Positions 46,712 to 58,100 of a DNA stretch of 64,000 nt are shown in pieces. A program made the position numbers and the translations under genes. The DNA lies in contig MU270103.1 of the NCBI GenBank assembly GCA_021432635.1, positions 1 through 64,000 of the forward strand, read 5' to 3'. Origin of the DNA: Thozetella sp. PMI_491 (Eukaryota > Ascomycota > Sordariomycetes > Chaetosphaeriales > Chaetosphaeriaceae). The notes under the pieces were generated by a model. That model made no database searches and had not been told where the DNA came from. It saw nothing but the letters and a program-made list of their open reading frames with translations. Each line of letters begins with the position of its first letter. Within the stretch, counting starts at the first letter, position 1.

Positions 46712-47552
46712 CGCTCCGGTCCTCGCGCGGCTGTTGTGGTGGGCTGCTCGGCGGACGTATAAAAAATACTGCGGCCGTTCGGTGCTGGTGCGGACCCGGA
46801 CGCTGGAGGTGCCATGTGCCGTGTCACAAGGTCAGGGAGGTAAGAGAGCCGCAGGGCGCCCTGTGACGGGCCGGTTTCGCTATAAGAGCAGCAGTACTCG
46901 ACGACCTGCCTCGCTGCATTAGCTTTCAGTTTACTTCTGAGCCGGCAGCCACATCTCGGGGCCTATGCTCCCCCCCCCCCCCCCTCTTCGGCACTCGAGG
47001 TCTAAGATGCATGGGCCGTCATGTCACGCCAGCACTGGGTCCGTCCGAAAAAGGGCAGGTACCTACCGTACACATGCATGTCGACTCCTCGGCGAGAATT
47101 CTCTCAATTAGGGCGGCCCATTAGGTCCTTTAGAGGTCAATCACAATGTTTATAAGAGGATATCACCCGGATAAGCAAAGAATTGGTCCCGTCATCCTAG
47201 CATGCGGTCCATTGGGAAATGGGCAGATGTGTTTCGTCTCCACTGCAGGAAGCCGAGACGAACGACGCACCCTTCTCAATACGGCCTCATCACGTGAGGT
47301 AAGAGGGGAACTTTAATCCCTACGAAATATTGACGGGTTCCGCAAGCGATTTTCTGCATTTTTTGTCAATTGACGAATGCAGCTGCCATAGTTATGCGAA
47401 GTAGACATTCGCGAACGGCTGCGCAAGTCGTCTAAGAGACGCTCGGCTCTCGATTCTGGTCCGGGGCCACCTGCAACGCTCGCCTATGGAAATTTTGGCA
47501 TCCGGCTACTCATGTGTAACCTCCAGCGGACGGGGTATCATACATCCCGGCG
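46712..47552. other. intergenic region between LSD1-like start and VPS33 stop
   Basis: It contains the LSD1-like gene's promoter and the VPS33 3' region. A 15-base C run lies at 46970-46984. No coding or RNA signal was recognised. Confidence 0.5.
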
Positions 47553-49905
47553 TCAAGCCGTCGCCGCTTGCCCGGTCTCCCTCCCGAACGCTCCTTTCTC
47601 AATAGCTACCTCCATCATCTTATTCCCGCTAATGATGGATGTCGTACAGATGACGATGTTCCGGCGGCCTGCAGTCGGTCGAGAGCCCACGATTAGTGAC
47701 CAGTTGCCAGGGTGTCGTGGTAGGGGGGATTGGAGGGCTCTCTTACCTTCTTCCTTCCGAGCGATGAACCGTAGGGCCGCGATCTCCGAGAAGCTGATGC
47801 CGCCCACAAACACAACGAACACGGTCTTCTTGTCGCCTCCGCCCGAGAGCAGCGCCCGAGCCTTGACCGCCTTGTCCTCGCCTTTCTGCACCTCATCAAA
47901 TGTCTGGCCGCGCGCATGCTTGACCGCATCATCAAACCCTTTCCATCCCTGGCCCGCCCCGGCCGCCCCTCCGGCCGGCGAGGTCACGCCATTTCCGCGT
48001 GTAATGGATAGCAGGTATTGTTTCTGGAGGATGCACTGCACGAGCCGGATGGAGAGGGGCGCGTAGCCACTGTAGACGTAAGCAATGTCGTTGGGGTCGT
48101 GCTCGTTGACCTCATCAACAATGAGACGCAGCTGCTTCCGTAGGTATGTATAGTTGGTCTTGGTCCCCGTCGTATTCGCCGAGCCCGTCATCGGAATCAT
48201 CGAGGCCAGGGGGGACGACCGGGACAAGATCAGCTGCAACCTCTCCAAGTTTTGCAGAGTGAGGAGGTGCTGGTGGCCGTAGCCCTGCAGAATCAAACGC
48301 TTGAACAAGTCGAACTCCTTCGTCTTGATGCCGCCAGATATGCAAGAATAGATGCACAAGAGCCTCAGGACCTGCGGCAGAGGGGCATCCCGCGCTACAA
48401 GCTCCTCGATGGCGTCGAACTGCGTAGACGGATCCGCGCCGGCGGCGAGGTTCTGCTGGACTTCGAGGAGCTTGGTAAACTGCTCCGTTCGCGTGTACTT
48501 CATGATTTCCTCGGCCAGGCCGGTGTGCACTTTCAGGCTCTGCTGCTCGGCCTGGTAGCCCGGGAGCTTTTGGACGAAGTCCTTCAACTCGGCCGTCGTC
48601 TTCGTGTTGTGCCGGCTCTCGTAATCGTTGCGCAGCCGACGGGCGACCTTGTTGAGGAGACCTCCTACGATTGCGAAGTTGGTGTCTCGAAGCTGGTCGA
48701 ACATCTTGTCGGAGGAGTCTAGCTGGACCTTGCGCTTCCTACTTTGTGCATTGGTCGACGTGGCGGCGGCGGCTGCTGCGGTGCTCTGGACGGCCCCCGG
48801 GGGGGCACCCACGATGGTCGAGTCAACATCGGTCTGATTATTTTGGATCCCAAACACCTCATCTATAAGGCCTTCGTACGTCAGCTGGGTGAGCAGCGGG
48901 GTCACAAAGTCGATCTCGCGGTCGATGATGATGACGCTCTCGCTCGTGGTGCTCGGACTGAGGCCAACTTTGTCGGCCTCTTGTGCATTCTCGCCGGCCA
49001 AGAGCTCCTGCCTCATGCGCACGAGGAGCTCAGAGACCCTCTTGGCGTGATCTCCCTTCCCGATCATGCGAGGGAAGAGGCCGTGCTTCTGTTGGATCCC
49101 CATCAAGGCACGGGCCAGCAGGAAAGTAGGTGTCGGATCTTTCGCCAGGTAGAGATCTTGGAACGAGTCGTCCAGCTCCAGGGACAGGACGTCGCGCTCA
49201 AGCGGGAAGAAGTAGATGGGCAGATCCCAGATGGTAGCATCGCCCAGCACGCCGGCTTCTTCTAGGAGCTTTTCTGAGACTTTGGTGCGCCTTGGGACCC
49301 AGAAGATGTGAAAGTCGTGGCCGGTATGGCTCTCGCGTTGCAGCCGCTTCATCTGCTCTAGAATAAAAGGTTAGCATACCATGATTGCGCCGACCGATGC
49401 TCAAGGGCAAGCGCTGTTCAAGGTGTCGGGCTTGAGAGCCTCTTCATGTATCGTTTGAAGCACGAGGAAGCCCGCAGTCGTCTCTAGTGAGAGGGGCAGC
49501 GGTTGAGGTGAGAGGGCGTTGCTCACCGGCAATGGCTTTCGCTTGGCGGCCGCACTCGCCGCGGGCGATAAAGACGACATTGCGCTGGCTGGTGTCGGCA
49601 TTCTTGTTCTCGAGAAAGAAGAAGCTGTCGACGCCGTAATCTCGGAGGGTCGAGGCCTTGACAATAATGCCGAGGGGCCCGGCTAGACTCTGCTCGATGA
49701 CGAGGTTCTTCTTCCCTCGGACCTGTGGTCACGGCGAATAGCACCGTCGGTCAGCGCTGCGCGGCTCGGCCACATGCGAGGCGGAGGGGGGAACTGAGGG
49801 AAATGAAAAACAATTCGGGCAACTCACTCCTTCGAGAAGGTAGAGCAGGTCCTTTTTGGCCTTCTCTCTTATCTGCTCGGTATCGAACCCGACATGAGGA
49901 GCCAT
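47553..49905 (-). CDS. VPS33: vacuolar sorting Sec1/Munc18 protein VPS33
   Basis: SM-family subunit of the HOPS and CORVET tethering complexes; it templates SNARE assembly for fusion at endosomes and vacuoles. Exons 49828-49905, 49527-49722, 47747-49357 and 47553-47668 give 666 residues, as expected. The start MAPHVGFDTEQIREKAKKDL leads to LLEGVRGKKNLVIEQSLAGPLG, then the SM signature block SVIIIDREIDFVTPLLTQLTYEGLIDE. Later come AIVGGLLNKVARRLRNDYE and LRLLCIYSCISGGIK, and the C-terminal VFVVFVGGISFSEIAALRF. The final block RRNIVICTTSIISGNKMMEVAI is reached across a 78-nt intron. That intron is in frame and stop-free, so an unspliced reading would insert 26 residues, but family conservation supports splicing. 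A low-complexity Ala/Thr insert lies near residue 290. Confidence 0.94.
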
Positions 49906-50848
49906 GTTGACTCGTCCATGCGGGATGCAGGTGGTGGATTGGGGGAGCTCCAGATGCTAGCCGCCTGGAGCTGGAGATGAGCGTTGGAGCTCTCCGACCC
50001 GAGCCAGCCACCTGACGTCGCTGCAACTCCACCACGGCGCCCGGCTATCGGTGCGTCGCAGCCCCGTTGCCTTGTCCACCTTAGGCGACACCACTCGCAG
50101 CCTTGCCGCTTGGCGTCTGTTTTGGGGAGAGGGGGAGGGGCGCTGCCTGTGTTTGGCGCATCGGGGATTTTTTTTATACTTTGCCTCAGGTTCGAGATGG
50201 CTCCCAACTAAGAATGCCTACTGAGGACTGCAACACAGAGAGCCCCAAGTCGGGCTAGGGCACGCATTTGCCGCGCCTTTCACCCAGGCGGCTGATTGTT
50301 GAACGAGAGACTCTGAAGCCCTCCCGCTTGCCCTTACGCCATGCTATAACCAGACACCAGATGCCATGTTCAGAACAAAAAGGGCCAAGAGTGAAGGGTG
50401 AATCATTAGGTAGTCTTTAGCATGCTTCGGCCATCTCTAAGGTCCTCCCCGCCGTAGCAATCAAGCTGCTAGAAGGCGTGATGTAGGGCGTTCTTTCCTT
50501 GCGGAAAACACTCAGCCAGGGGCCCAGGGAGGGGGTGGGCTGACGCCTTTTCCAGTCTCTCGCGAATGTAAAAGCACACGGCAGCCAAAATATCAGGCTT
50601 CAGAGCCTCCCAGACCAGCCATGCTCCAGGTCATGATGCAAGTATGCGCAGTGTTTCCCACCCCATTGCACGAAAACAAAATAGCAGAAAAAGGCTCGAT
50701 AGCGAGAGATCCACCGAGTCCAGTAGCCCGTCCTCCCCATCCATCCATCCATCCTCCCCCCGCCTGCCGTCCTTTCCAAGCCGGTCGTAACGTCGTGCAG
50801 CGACAGCCTCAGATGTATCGAGTGTGAAGCAGCGGCCTCTCATGTCTC
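49906..50848. other. intergenic region between VPS33 start and UBC stop
   Basis: It holds the VPS33 promoter and the ubiquitin-conjugating enzyme's 3' region, including a (CATC)n tract around 50738-50755. No gene is supported. Confidence 0.5.
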
Positions 50849-51563
50849 TCAAACCGTGTTGTCGTGGTAGTAAAAGTCGATGTCCCTTGGGCGCAGCCGG
50901 TTGGCCCGAACGAAGTCTTCGTCGCCAGGTGGCCGTTCGTTCTTGGAATTGCCCGTCAGCATGCTTTGGAGGCTCATGCACACGCTCTCAACATTTTGCA
51001 CAGGACTCCATCCCTGCTGGCCCAGTAAATCGAGGCATATGATACCGTTCGAATAGATATGAGGGTGAATCGGGATCGGCCTGTCGGCCATCTTGACGAA
51101 GACGACCTCGGGGGGTTCTACGAGAGCGAGTCAGCTTTTCCCTGCGGTCTATCCTCCACCATTGCTACCACCACCACCACCGCTTCCTCGACTGGCAAGG
51201 TGGCGAAGGGACGAGGGGCCCAAGGGGGGAAAGGAGGGAGTGAATAGGTTGAGAGGGAGTCGCGTACCGATAGGGTATTGAGGGCTGAACTTGAACTTCA
51301 GCCGGTAGGTCTGGTCGAGATAAAGGGGATTTTGGTCGAGGACCCGGATGTCGAGCTGCCATTCTTCAAAGTTGTCGGCAGAGATGAGCGTGATGCCCGG
51401 GGGTAGGTTCCCGTTGATCTGCACACGACAAGGCGTCGGCCTCTGATGTCACCAGAGACAAAAAGCGCGGCCTCCCAGGGGAGGGGCTTGGAGGGGGGGG
51501 ACCAGGGCGACACACCTTCTGCAGCTCCTTCCCCAGTCTCTTGGCGGCGAATTGGGCAGCCAT
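50849..51563 (-). CDS. UBE2W-type ubiquitin-conjugating enzyme E2
   Basis: E2 enzyme. The animal relative UBE2W attaches ubiquitin to protein N-termini rather than lysines. Exons 51516-51563, 51268-51418 and 50849-51117 encode 155 residues. The N-terminal helix MAAQFAAKRLGKELQK is followed by LPPGITLISADNFEEWQLDI. The canonical E2 proline loop is PIEPPEVVFV. The active-site region reads IHPHIYSNGIICLDLL with catalytic Cys94; the HPHIYSNG form in place of the usual HPN is the mark of the UBE2W group. The tail after GNSKNERPPGDEDFV ends RPRDIDFYYHDNTV, similar to the flexible C-terminus of UBE2W. Fungal UBC16-like proteins fall in the same group. Substrate choice is inferred only from family. 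Confidence 0.92.
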
Positions 51564-53175
51564 GGCTCCCGGCGGTCAAGGGCGTGTGCTTGGCGGATGA
51601 GGAACCAGCTCTCCAAGAGGCAGTCGCGCGAGCGCGATGGCAGGCGACGGAGGCAGCGGCAGCGGCAGCGGCAGCCGAAAGGGTTCTGTTGGGGTTATGG
51701 CGGGGCTGAAAGGGCCGTCAGGTAAGAGCAAGGAAAGGCGGGGACGCCGGTAGTGGTGCACGTGGGCGAGAGCCGTCGTCGTCGTTTTTGGTGTCGCTGC
51801 GGACGGGATCCAGGCGGGCTGGCGGCGGCAGCAGCTTGCTTGGCGGAATGTCAAGGTCGGCGGCGGTGGACCAAGGCAGGTGAGGAATTTGCCTCTTCTT
51901 GGAGCTGGACGTGCATTGTCCCGGGTCAAGAGGTTCGAAACGGACGGACCAGACTCGCTCCACCTCTAGTAGTCGCTGTCTGGGGAACCCATTTTGGGGC
52001 GAGGGCGAAGCCAGAGGGCGGGTGGCGGGCGGGCGGCCTGTAGTACAGTACAGGACCTGCTGTACCTACTGTAGCTACCGTAGGTAGGGGTAATGCACGC
52101 AATTCGGGCGGCCCCCACACAGCCCGCCCGCCCGCCCAGCAGCCCCAGGAGCCCCAGCAGCCTGGCACCCCTTCCCGCACTCCCGCACCACCTCCCCACT
52201 TCCCTCCCTCGCTTGAGGCGACGCCCCAACTCGACTTCGCACATGTTTCGCAGATACATGTCCATCACTTCCCAATAGGTGTGTCTGGGCTGACTCGCAG
52301 CATGCAATAGCATGTCTCGGAGAAATCAGAGCGCCAAAAAGGCGACGCCGTTTCTACTACATCCCTGCCTAGCCAACCTATCTTAGCTAATAGACCAGTC
52401 TCCTCGCTTCCTGCTTCATTCTGAGCGCAGCAAGGTAGTTGTTCGTTCTTCAGCATCCATTGCCGGCGCATCGTGTCACCTCCGTTATTCGACATTCCCA
52501 TATTTCCACCGATGGCCATGGTCGATTTGCCCAGTCTTCCTTGGCAGTGCCACGGGTGCAGCGGCTGCGATGTCACGCGCTGAGACACACCCACGGGCTA
52601 GTCGACGTTTGTGGACGCCGAGGCTGGCGTGTACGCACGGCCGTCGTTGTGCGAGCATGAGCAGAAGAAATGAGGGTGGCTTCTATGGCTAGCGTATGCC
52701 CTATAGAAAGGCAGTGATGAAAGAGACTATCGAACCGGATGCCAGACTGCACCGGCGGTAGTCTAAATATAGGCTGTAATTGCCTCCCCCCGGAGCGGCC
52801 GCAGGGAGAGAGGCCAGGAACGGTAAGTCTATGCCCTGGCCGAAACCGCAGGGCAGAATTGCTGGCACCGAGGTTCCTGTGTGCCATGATCAACAGAGCA
52901 GGCAGCCTCTCACTAGCATTGAGTACAGCAACATAATAAACGCACGGCAGCGAAGTGGTCAGGGGTTGTATCAATAAATGCCAATAAGTATTAATGTTTA
53001 CATATAAGTTTCATGCTTGAAGGAGCGTACGAAGTGTACCGCTGGCAGCAGTGATTACCACAAGGTAGTCATTTTCTAGTTCCCTTTTCCCAGACTGGTC
53101 GTGATATCCCCCTTCCCTCCCAAAAAAAAACAAAAAAAAAACATCCATCCCTTCGTCCATCTCGTAAAGCTGCGC
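51564..53175. other. intergenic region between UBC start and WSC protein stop
   Basis: It contains the E2 promoter and the 3' region of the WSC gene. It includes (GGCAGC)n near 51653-51675, a cluster of nested GTAC/CTAC inverted repeats at 52041-52090 and (CCCG)n near 52123-52138. No gene was recognised. Confidence 0.5.
52041..52090. repeat. cluster of nested GTAC/CTAC palindromes
   Basis: GTAC-A-GTAC at 52043-52051 overlaps an inverted pair GTACAG/CTGTAC (52048-52053 and 52060-52065). It is followed by CCTAC and GTAGG arms up to about 52087. All lie between GC-rich tracts about 500 bases before the E2 start. Role unknown. Confidence 0.6.
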
Positions 53176-55176
53176 TTACCACGGGCCGCTGCCCCAGCTG
53201 CTGCACTTGCCACTGCCGCTGCTGCCGCGGTTGCAGCTGATGCAGTCGTTGTACTGCTGCTGGCACTTGGCGGTAGCCGTGCTGTAGCTATCCGTCCACG
53301 CCAGACCGCGCTTCTCGCTCGCCGGGGCCGCAGTGTAGTCGAAATAGCTAGCCGCTCGCTTGCCGAACAGGTTGCTGATCCATGACAGAAGGCCGCCCCA
53401 GCTGCTCCCGGAGCTGCTGTTGCTCTTGCAGCCCTGGGCGTAGGTGCCAATGCACTGGTCGTACTGGACCTTGCAAGCCGAGGAACAGGCATCCGGCACC
53501 TTGGTGCGGCCCCAGCCGGTACACTTGGACGAGTCAGGGTCGGTGTAGAGCTTGAAGGGGTTGGCACTGAAGTCGGACTTGAGATCGTTGCAAGTGAGGG
53601 CAGGGAGCGCGATGCCGCCGACGGGGTTGCCTGGGGCATAGCCATACCACCCGTTGCTAGGCTGCGTGCAGATTCCAGTGGGTGTCGGGATCGGGCACTT
53701 GGTGCTGGTGGTGCTAGTCGGCTTGGCCGTCGAGGTAGTCTTGCAAGGGATTGTGATGGTCGAAGTCACCGGCTTGCCGCCACCCTGGGGAGGGACTCTG
53801 TTGAAGCAATCCGACTTGCTCTTGCTCTTGATGCTGGAGCTCTTGCAGTAGCCGTCGATGTTGGTGCACCAGCCCTGGAAGTCGAAGCAGTTCATAGCGC
53901 CTGGCCACCCGGCGTTCTGGAAGCAGTTCGAAACCTGGAGGGCGCACCTAGACTGGCCAGACTTGCACGTGTCGACGTCGTTCCAGTCAGGAAGAGGCGA
54001 AGAGCACCAGTTGCCGCACTTGTATTCGCAGGTAGGCGGGACCACCGTAGTGGTGGTGCAGACGGAGCTGGTGGTGGTTGACGTGACGGGCTTGGAGGTG
54101 GTCGTGGGGGGCTTGGTAGTGGTGGTGCAGATGGTAGACGTAGTGCTCGTGGGCTTGGTGTAGCTAGAGCTGGTCGACGTAGACGTTGACGTCGACGTTG
54201 AAGTCGAGGTCGAGGTCGAGGTCGAGGTCGAGGTCGAGGTCGAGGTCGAGGTCGAGGTCGAGGTCGAGGTCGAAGTCGAAGTCGAAGTCGAGCTGTAGGT
54301 GCTGGAGGTGGACGAAGACGTCGAAGTGGTGGACGACACGACTGAGGAGCTCGAAGACGGGGGCACATAGCCGCAGGGCTCGAGAGACTCCAGGTCGTGG
54401 GCAACGTACAGGCTCAGACGAGCAGGGCCACCACAGGTCTCGCTCGAGTTACCATTGCAAGCCATGTTGCACTCATCAGGAGAAGAAGCCAGCGCCGTGC
54501 CGTTGGCAAGGACGACACCGCAGTAGCACTCGCCTGCACAGAGGGTCAGCATATGGCTCAACAAGGAGGTCTAGGATATCGGCAAGAGATGCATACCACC
54601 GTACTCAGTGCCGGCGAAAGGGAAGCCGCCCTTCTTGCAAGCCGAGAGACAGGTCTCCGTGGTCATGTTGGAGCCGGACACGGCGTCCTGGGGGTAGCCC
54701 AGGGCCTTGCCCAAGGAGGATTCATCGGTCCAGCAGCCCACCAGGTGGTAGTCGTCGATAGTGGTGTCGTCAACGGGAAGGAAGGTAGGATCCTGGTAGA
54801 TCGACAGCCTGTTGTTGCCGCCGCAGATCTCGGACTGGTTGCCGTTGCAGGTGAAGGAGCAGTCGCCCTCGTCGGCCTTGGGGCCGTCTACAGTCTGACC
54901 GCAGAAGCAGTAGCCGCCATATTCTAGGCCGGCGAACCGGTAGCCGTTGCCCTTGCACTCGGCAACACACAGCTCGACGGTGGTGTTGTCCAAGGACAGC
55001 GAGCTGCGGAACTCGAGAGTGTCGTGGCCGGTGCCGACCGACTCCTGGTAGCAGCCCGAGTAAACAAACGGCTGGAAGGGCGATGTGCAAGGGGGCACCT
55101 CAGGAACCCAGGCTTGGGTGTACTGAACGAGAGAAGCAACCGCGACGAGGGCGGCGGTAGCCTTGAACGCAGCCAT
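53176..55176 (-). CDS. secreted protein with two WSC domains and a Ser/Thr linker
   Basis: Likely cell-surface or secreted protein; WSC modules are thought to bind carbohydrates. Exons 54597-55176 and 53176-54533 give 645 residues. A signal peptide (MAAFKATAALVAVASLVQYTQA) is followed by WSC domain 1 (about residues 35-130: FVYSGCYQES, LCVAECKGNGYRFAGLEYGGYCFCG, CNGNQSEICGGNNRLSIY). WSC domain 2 is at about 140-235 (HLVGCWTDES, CLSACKKGGFPFAGTEYGGECYCG, CNGNSSETCGGPARLSLY), with the intron inside its YGG/ECYCG motif. Next comes a Ser/Thr run encoded by a hexanucleotide repeat, then Cys-rich segments to the end. The C-terminal part after the linker is not a family I can name. No GPI tail or membrane helix is seen, unlike yeast Wsc stress sensors. 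Two KR dibasic sites occur near the C-terminus. Confidence 0.88.
54184..54293 (-). repeat. in-frame hexanucleotide repeat coding for (Ser-Thr)n
   Basis: On the plus strand, GAGGTC-type units repeat about 18 times with GAAGTC and GACGTT variants at the edges. In the gene's frame they encode alternating Ser and Thr, a likely O-mannosylated rod. Being a multiple of three, length changes would keep the frame. Antisense frames read as RS or PR repeats and are artefacts. Confidence 0.9.
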
Positions 55177-58100
55177 GGCGTGCAGGGGACTTGAACGACA
55201 GACGGGGGAGGTCGAGGACTGACGAACAGGGGTGCGGAAGTGCAGGTGGTGAACGAATGTGAGGGTAGCGAACGTCAAGGTCGAGAAAGATCTCGCCTTA
55301 TAGGAAGGGGGGATGAGAGGGCGGGGAGAGAGGGATTAGTGGCCGAGGGTACGAGGCGTCCCGGTGTGAGGAGCTGAAAAGAAGAAGGCCGTCCTCATGA
55401 TGGAGTTGCAGAGAACATCTTATATGCATGCATGTCCTACCTGCAGTCATCTAGATTGGGAGGGTGAGCCGGCGGGACACGAGCGCCACGCGCCAGGGGC
55501 CGAATGGGATGTGATATGGCTTGGACCCTCGACGCAGCTGGGCCCCAGATTCCGGACTCCCGAGTGAATGCCCTCCACCCTCTCCACTCCCTTCACGGCT
55601 CTAGGACGGTACTGTACTTTGGGTGTGACCAAGCCCTAAGACAGGCAGCGTTAGCCCCGTGGCACGACCCAACGTCATCCCCTTGTCGAGCAGGCCTAGA
55701 GCTAGGTTTGCGGGTAATAATACAAGCTACGTAGTACATCATCGATGCCAACCAGTTTGGAGGATGGCCTGCTCCTCCTCGTAAGAGAGCAGTTGGCCGC
55801 CCTTCCTTAGGGCAGGCGGTGGCTGTTCAGCCGGCACAGTGAGGCCGAAGGTCGCCGCAATTTGGGGGGGGACGACGAGGCCGTGACTCTCGAGGCCCGT
55901 CCTGGTGCCTGCTTCCTGCTTCCTACGCGACGGCACGTAGCGCAGCTGCGGGAAGTGGCCGTGAGGGCCGTGTCTTGGAGACCTCGGCGGCTCGCGGCCC
56001 TGCGACCTGAATCCCAAGGTCTCGGGGCTGGCAGATACGAGAAGAATGGACGGTGACACAGACATGGGCTGGGGTAGGAAAGGGGGGGGGCGGACTCGAG
56101 CCCATCGACGATGGATGGTCGACGGTGGACGACGGTGGTGCTACGGGCCAGGCGCCGTCGGCGGGTGCGCCGGGTCGAAGCAACGCAGCTGGAAGCAACG
56201 CAAAATGTCTCGCGCCCGAGACCGACCAGCGCACCACCGCAGCTCGCAACTCGCGCCCCCCTTCCCTTTCCCTCCCCGATCTGGTGGACATAAAAGCAAA
56301 TATCGGCGACGGTGTGTGGCTGCAACCCCCCAGACGGGAATAGTCACCGTGGGGCCCAAGACATCCCTGTCCGTTGGCGACCAGGGGGTACCTGCATTAG
56401 GCTTAGACACTAGAGCTAAATTTTACAACCCTTGGGCCTTTTGTGGGGTTCGTGCTCTGGTTGAGTCTGTTTACCTGCCGGGGGCCCTTGCCATGATTGC
56501 CATGTCACTTCAGTGCAGCTGTTCAGGCTTAGTAGGAAAGTACGTACGGAGGTAGATGCCGTCGTCGTTATCGCTGTGCCCTCCTTCCCTCACCCCCCCC
56601 CCCCTATTTTTATTGCTTCTTTTTTTCTCTTTTGAAAAAGCCCTCCTCGTGCTATTCAAAACATTCCCTCTCGCCAGCCGCACAGTAATAGTAGAAGCAG
56701 CAGTATAGACGCCTCCAACCGGAAATTGTCTATAGCTTGTTTTCCTAGCGCAGGGCGCGCTGGCTCGCATGACAGTGGCGGGGAGACAAAAATTGACTCC
56801 TGGTTCTCAAATATGACATCGCAGCCCCAGTTCCGGCTCGCTCGTTAGCGCCGGCGAAGAATGGTCGACTCGCTCCCGCAGCAAACCACAAGCGTCCGAC
56901 CGCCATATCACAGGGGAAGGGGGGAGAGGGACAGGAGGGTGGCCACGCCGTGAGGCTCGCGCTGGACGCCACCTTTGCCAACCTCCATGCACCTCTGCTG
57001 GCCCTGCAGGTCAGCCAATCCGCCAAGGGCGTATTGCGCACGTTCAGTAGCACAAACCAACGCTGGCTGCCCTGTACTACTTCGACTACTGTGCCTTGCA
57101 TCGCTTCGCGCCATGTCCTTCTGCTCCCGACGGCAGCCCGTTCTGCTCGTTTCTGGCAGGTGCCAGCCATTTCGTTGCCTAGACGAGGCCGCAGCGCCTT
57201 CCTCTACCTACAGTACATACTTTGTAGACGGCATATGTAGCCCTCAGCTTTGGTTCAACCGAATCATCGCAGAGCCACCCGGAACCTGGCCTAGGATGCC
57301 CGGGGGGCCACCGTTGCGGGGGAGCTGGACCACCACATGCATTCAATGCTACTCAGAACAGGCCAGGGTGCATGCAGCAGTCATCTCTACTAAGTCATGG
57401 AGTAGCATCGAACCTCGTCCTCGGCCGGCAGAGAGCTGGAAAAAGGGGGGGGGGGTCCACGCTTGCTCTGCAGAAGAGCCAAACTCGTCCACCCCGATCG
57501 GGCTCGGTCTGGACTCGAGCGCCCACGTTGATCAGCAGGCCATGCGGGAGAGCGAAACCTCTGCCGATCTTTTGCGGGCCATGCCATCTGCTTCTGCGAT
57601 CTATAGAATGAGATTCGTGGACCTGGTGGCCGGCAGGCGAGACTATCGAGCGTCGGGCATGAGCCACGAGATTTTCAAGCGGGGATGTGCCTAGGAGGTC
57701 GCGCCGCCGGCCACTTGTCGGGGCGGTTCGTCGACGAGGGATCACCTCATGTCTCTGTCCATCGCTATTGTTAGTACTGCCGTTCCGTGCCTGACTCTCA
57801 CGAGAAATGGATTCGCACTTGCTCGACAGCTGTTGGGCCACGCATTCATCGTATGACACACAAAGTCAGCCTCTAGAGACTAACGGGTTTCTGGCCGCCC
57901 GCTCGCGCCGCGGGCCACGGCCGAGGCCTTCCTATGGGTGGGTGTTTCTTCCTTCCCACCTCCTCCCAGGATGCACGATTGCAGCAAATATTTCCTGCAG
58001 ACCTGACGGGGATGTCCCAGCGTGCCATCGCTGTGCTGTCCACGCTGTGGGAGGTCGGCGAGGGCGGGACGAGCTGAAGCACCGTGCATACGAGGTTGCC

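Noticed and set aside
47669-47746. Three in-frame, stop-free introns (NAB2, GH20, VPS33) suggesting regulated retention
   Set aside because: With 38 introns of this size, about one third being multiples of three and roughly a third of those lacking stops, three or four are expected by chance.
54186-54761. Antisense frame with a long RS-dipeptide repeat, resembling an SR protein
   Set aside because: It is the complement of the hexanucleotide repeat coding Ser-Thr in the WSC gene; the rest of the frame has no RNA-recognition motif.
56975-57694. 239-codon intergenic plus-strand frame
   Set aside because: Composition is irregular with scattered Cys, Trp and Pro, no domain is recognisable, and competing frames overlap it on both strands.
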